From the NCBI GenBank assembly GCA_947589405.1, contig CANQBT010000123.1:1-5442 (forward strand): a stretch of DNA of 5,442 nucleotides, written 5' to 3'. Under the pieces are notes generated by a model that saw only the letters and a program-made list of their open reading frames with translations, did not search any database and was not told the DNA's origin. Source of the stretch: an uncultured Clostridia bacterium (GTDB lineage Bacteria; Bacillota; Clostridia; Lachnospirales; CAG-274). The position numbers were made by a program, and so were the translations under genes. Shown here in pieces: positions 3,979-5,442 of this stretch (positions within the stretch are counted from its first letter, which is position 1; every line of letters begins with the position of its first letter).

Positions 3979-5442
3979 ATGAAAAGAAGCATTGCCTACA
4001 TTCTTTCAGCAGTAATGATATTTGCATCAATGCCATTAGATACCTTTGCTGCTGGTAACACAGACTCAAACCCATCTGATGAGATCATAGCGCAAGAAGC
4101 CGTATCCGAATCGGCTGCCGATCTTCGTGCAGAGGTGCCTGCCGATAATAAAGAAGAGGACGATACCTCACGTTTTGAAATAAAAGACGGAGTATATGAA
4201 GCCAAAACTCAGACATGGGATTTCGGTTCATATCTCATTGATGAAAAAAAGAAAGATGAGCTTAAATATTATGATGAAAAATATCTTGCTGACAAAGAGC
4301 ATAAAGCAACCGTTACAAACAATGCAGGCAGTTATAATGGCTCACCAATAACAAACTGCTATGACAAAAATTGGAAAACCCATTGGGAAACAAATCAAAG
4401 CAACTCCGGCAATCATACAAACGCTGTTATATTTGATTTTCAAAGTGAGGAAACAATAGGTCGTATTATTTACCGAGCACGTGTAAACGGTGCGCCCGGA
4501 AAGGGTTTTCCCAAAAAATATAAAATATATTATCTGGAGAGTAATCATACAGATAGTGAATTTAAGCTTTGGGCACAGGGTGGTATGGATACCGTTACCA
4601 CAGACCCTATTGAAATATCATTTCCTCAGAGAACATTTAAAAAACTTAAATTTGAATTTGAAGAAGCTGATCAGGGTTGGGCGGCAGCAACAGAATTTGC
4701 CTTCTACAAGTCCGAGCATGCCAAAGAAGACTACACAAAGCTTTTCCTTGACGGTGCCTGCTCCGCTCTTGCCTATGATGTAAAGCTCAACGATGTTCTG
4801 CCCCTTGAGGAAAGACTTGTAAATTATCCCGAGCCCCTTAAGGGACTTATGAAGAACTACATAGAAGCCGCCCTCAGCATATTAAAGGTGCCGGGCAGAG
4901 GTGAAAACATAACAGCTCCCATTACTATGAGCCAGAGAGGAAGCCAGTACGGCGATTTTGGAAGAGTGCGTACCACATATGTTATAGGCGGTCAATACGA
5001 TATTACCGGCTACTATGTACGTCCCGGCGAGACCTTTGGAGTTTATGCCAATTTCGACCCTAACGGCCCTACTCCCAGAGTAGTGCTGGCAACGGCAAAT
5101 CACTATCCTCAGAACTGGTATTACGGTTGGGAAGGTCATACGCTTTCAAACGGCTATAATGAATTTACATGCGGTTCCGATATGAAGGGCTGTCAGCTTA
5201 TATATTTCTACAACCCTGCTATTCCTCAGGATCAGGCGTTCCCGCCTGTAGCCCGTATAGTAGGCGGAACCAAATATCCCGTATATCACTACAATACAAA
5301 GGATCCAAGCAAGAGCGATGACGAAACTAAATTCAAGGAATTTTTGACCGAATATGTAAAAAAGACCGACCCGGAGCATGCAAAAGAAGAAAATGGCACA
5401 GCTCTGTTCAACGTATGCGAGCTTGTGTCCGATGAAATAGTG
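3979..5442 (+). CDS. Secreted protein with discoidin-like domain and M60-like peptidase N-terminal region (3' end outside window)
   Basis: 488 codons are open to the window edge without a stop. Residues 1-24 form a signal peptide (MKRSI, a hydrophobic core, then DTFA|AG), followed by a low-complexity acidic linker (26-65). Residues of about 105-245 resemble an F5/8 type C (discoidin) sugar-binding domain: NCYDKNWKTHWETN (126-139), AVIFDF (149-154), IGRIIYRAR (160-168), KYKIYYLES (180-188) and FKKLKFEFEEA (220-230). After a helical stretch (246-303), residues of about 335-437 match the N-terminal beta-sandwich of M60/enhancin-like metallopeptidases: YDITGYYVRPGETFGVYA (340-357) and the segments around PRVVLATANHYP (366-377) and QLIYFYN (406-412). 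The HExxH active site expected further on is outside the window. Such proteins commonly cleave mucin-type glycoproteins outside the cell. The gene has its own promoter. The M60 call is moderate because the catalytic part cannot be seen. Confidence 0.75.
   Translation, partial: MKRSIAYILSAVMIFASMPLDTFAAGNTDSNPSDEIIAQEAVSESAADLRAEVPADNKEEDDTSRFEIKDGVYEAKTQTWDFGSYLIDEKKKDELKYYDEKYLADKEHKATVTNNAGSYNGSPITNCYDKNWKTHWETNQSNSGNHTNAVIFDFQSEETIGRIIYRARVNGAPGKGFPKKYKIYYLESNHTDSEFKLWAQGGMDTVTTDPIEISFPQRTFKKLKFEFEEADQGWAAATEFAFYKSEHAKEDYTKLFLDGACSALAYDVKLNDVLPLEERLVNYPEPLKGLMKNYIEAALSILKVPGRGENITAPITMSQRGSQYGDFGRVRTTYVIGGQYDITGYYVRPGETFGVYANFDPNGPTPRVVLATANHYPQNWYYGWEGHTLSNGYNEFTCGSDMKGCQLIYFYNPAIPQDQAFPPVARIVGGTKYPVYHYNTKDPSKSDDETKFKEFLTEYVKKTDPEHAKEENGTALFNVCELVSDEIV

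Overview
The window looks like chromosomal DNA of an anaerobic, probably spore-forming Clostridia member; a gut Oscillospiraceae/Ruminococcaceae-type organism is my guess. The support is indirect: a [FeFe]-hydrogenase maturase (HydE), a small clostridial-style ferredoxin, a CotS-family spore-coat kinase homologue, an exported M60-like (mucin/glycoprotein-peptidase-type) protein, strong GGAGG ribosome binding sites and moderately AT-rich DNA. I cannot name the species.

Layout. Bases 1-98 are the 3' part of a structured repeat that starts outside the window. A bidirectional hairpin terminator (127-155) separates it from a minus-strand CotS-like kinase homologue (154-1122). A short divergent spacer (1123-1258) leads to a plus-strand single-[4Fe-4S] ferredoxin (1259-1447). 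From 1454 to 1783 there is no gene, only a dense array of stem-loops that shares modules with the repeat at 1-98 and ends in an intrinsic terminator. A sigma-A-type promoter (1797-1825) then serves hydE (1916-2977). It is followed, with a 14-base overlap, by a P1/S58 N-terminal-nucleophile peptidase (2964-3890). A second good promoter (3920-3948) precedes a secreted protein with a discoidin-like domain and the N-terminal part of an M60-like peptidase module, which runs off the window at 5442.

How the genes fit together. HydE and the ferredoxin both belong to hydrogen/ferredoxin metabolism: HydE helps build the H-cluster of [FeFe]-hydrogenase, and ferredoxin is the usual electron donor of such hydrogenases. 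The terminator-bearing repeat between them suggests separate transcription units. The P1 peptidase is probably co-transcribed and translationally coupled with hydE, but no functional link is evident. The kinase homologue and the secreted protein appear to be independent units.

Most worth following up: (i) the modular stem-loop repeat family, in which two copies keep an identical scaffold while a variable hairpin arm changes on both sides so that pairing is preserved, and whose modules occur in a different order; and (ii) the CotS-like protein, which has glycine where the kinase catalytic aspartate should be and so may be a pseudokinase.
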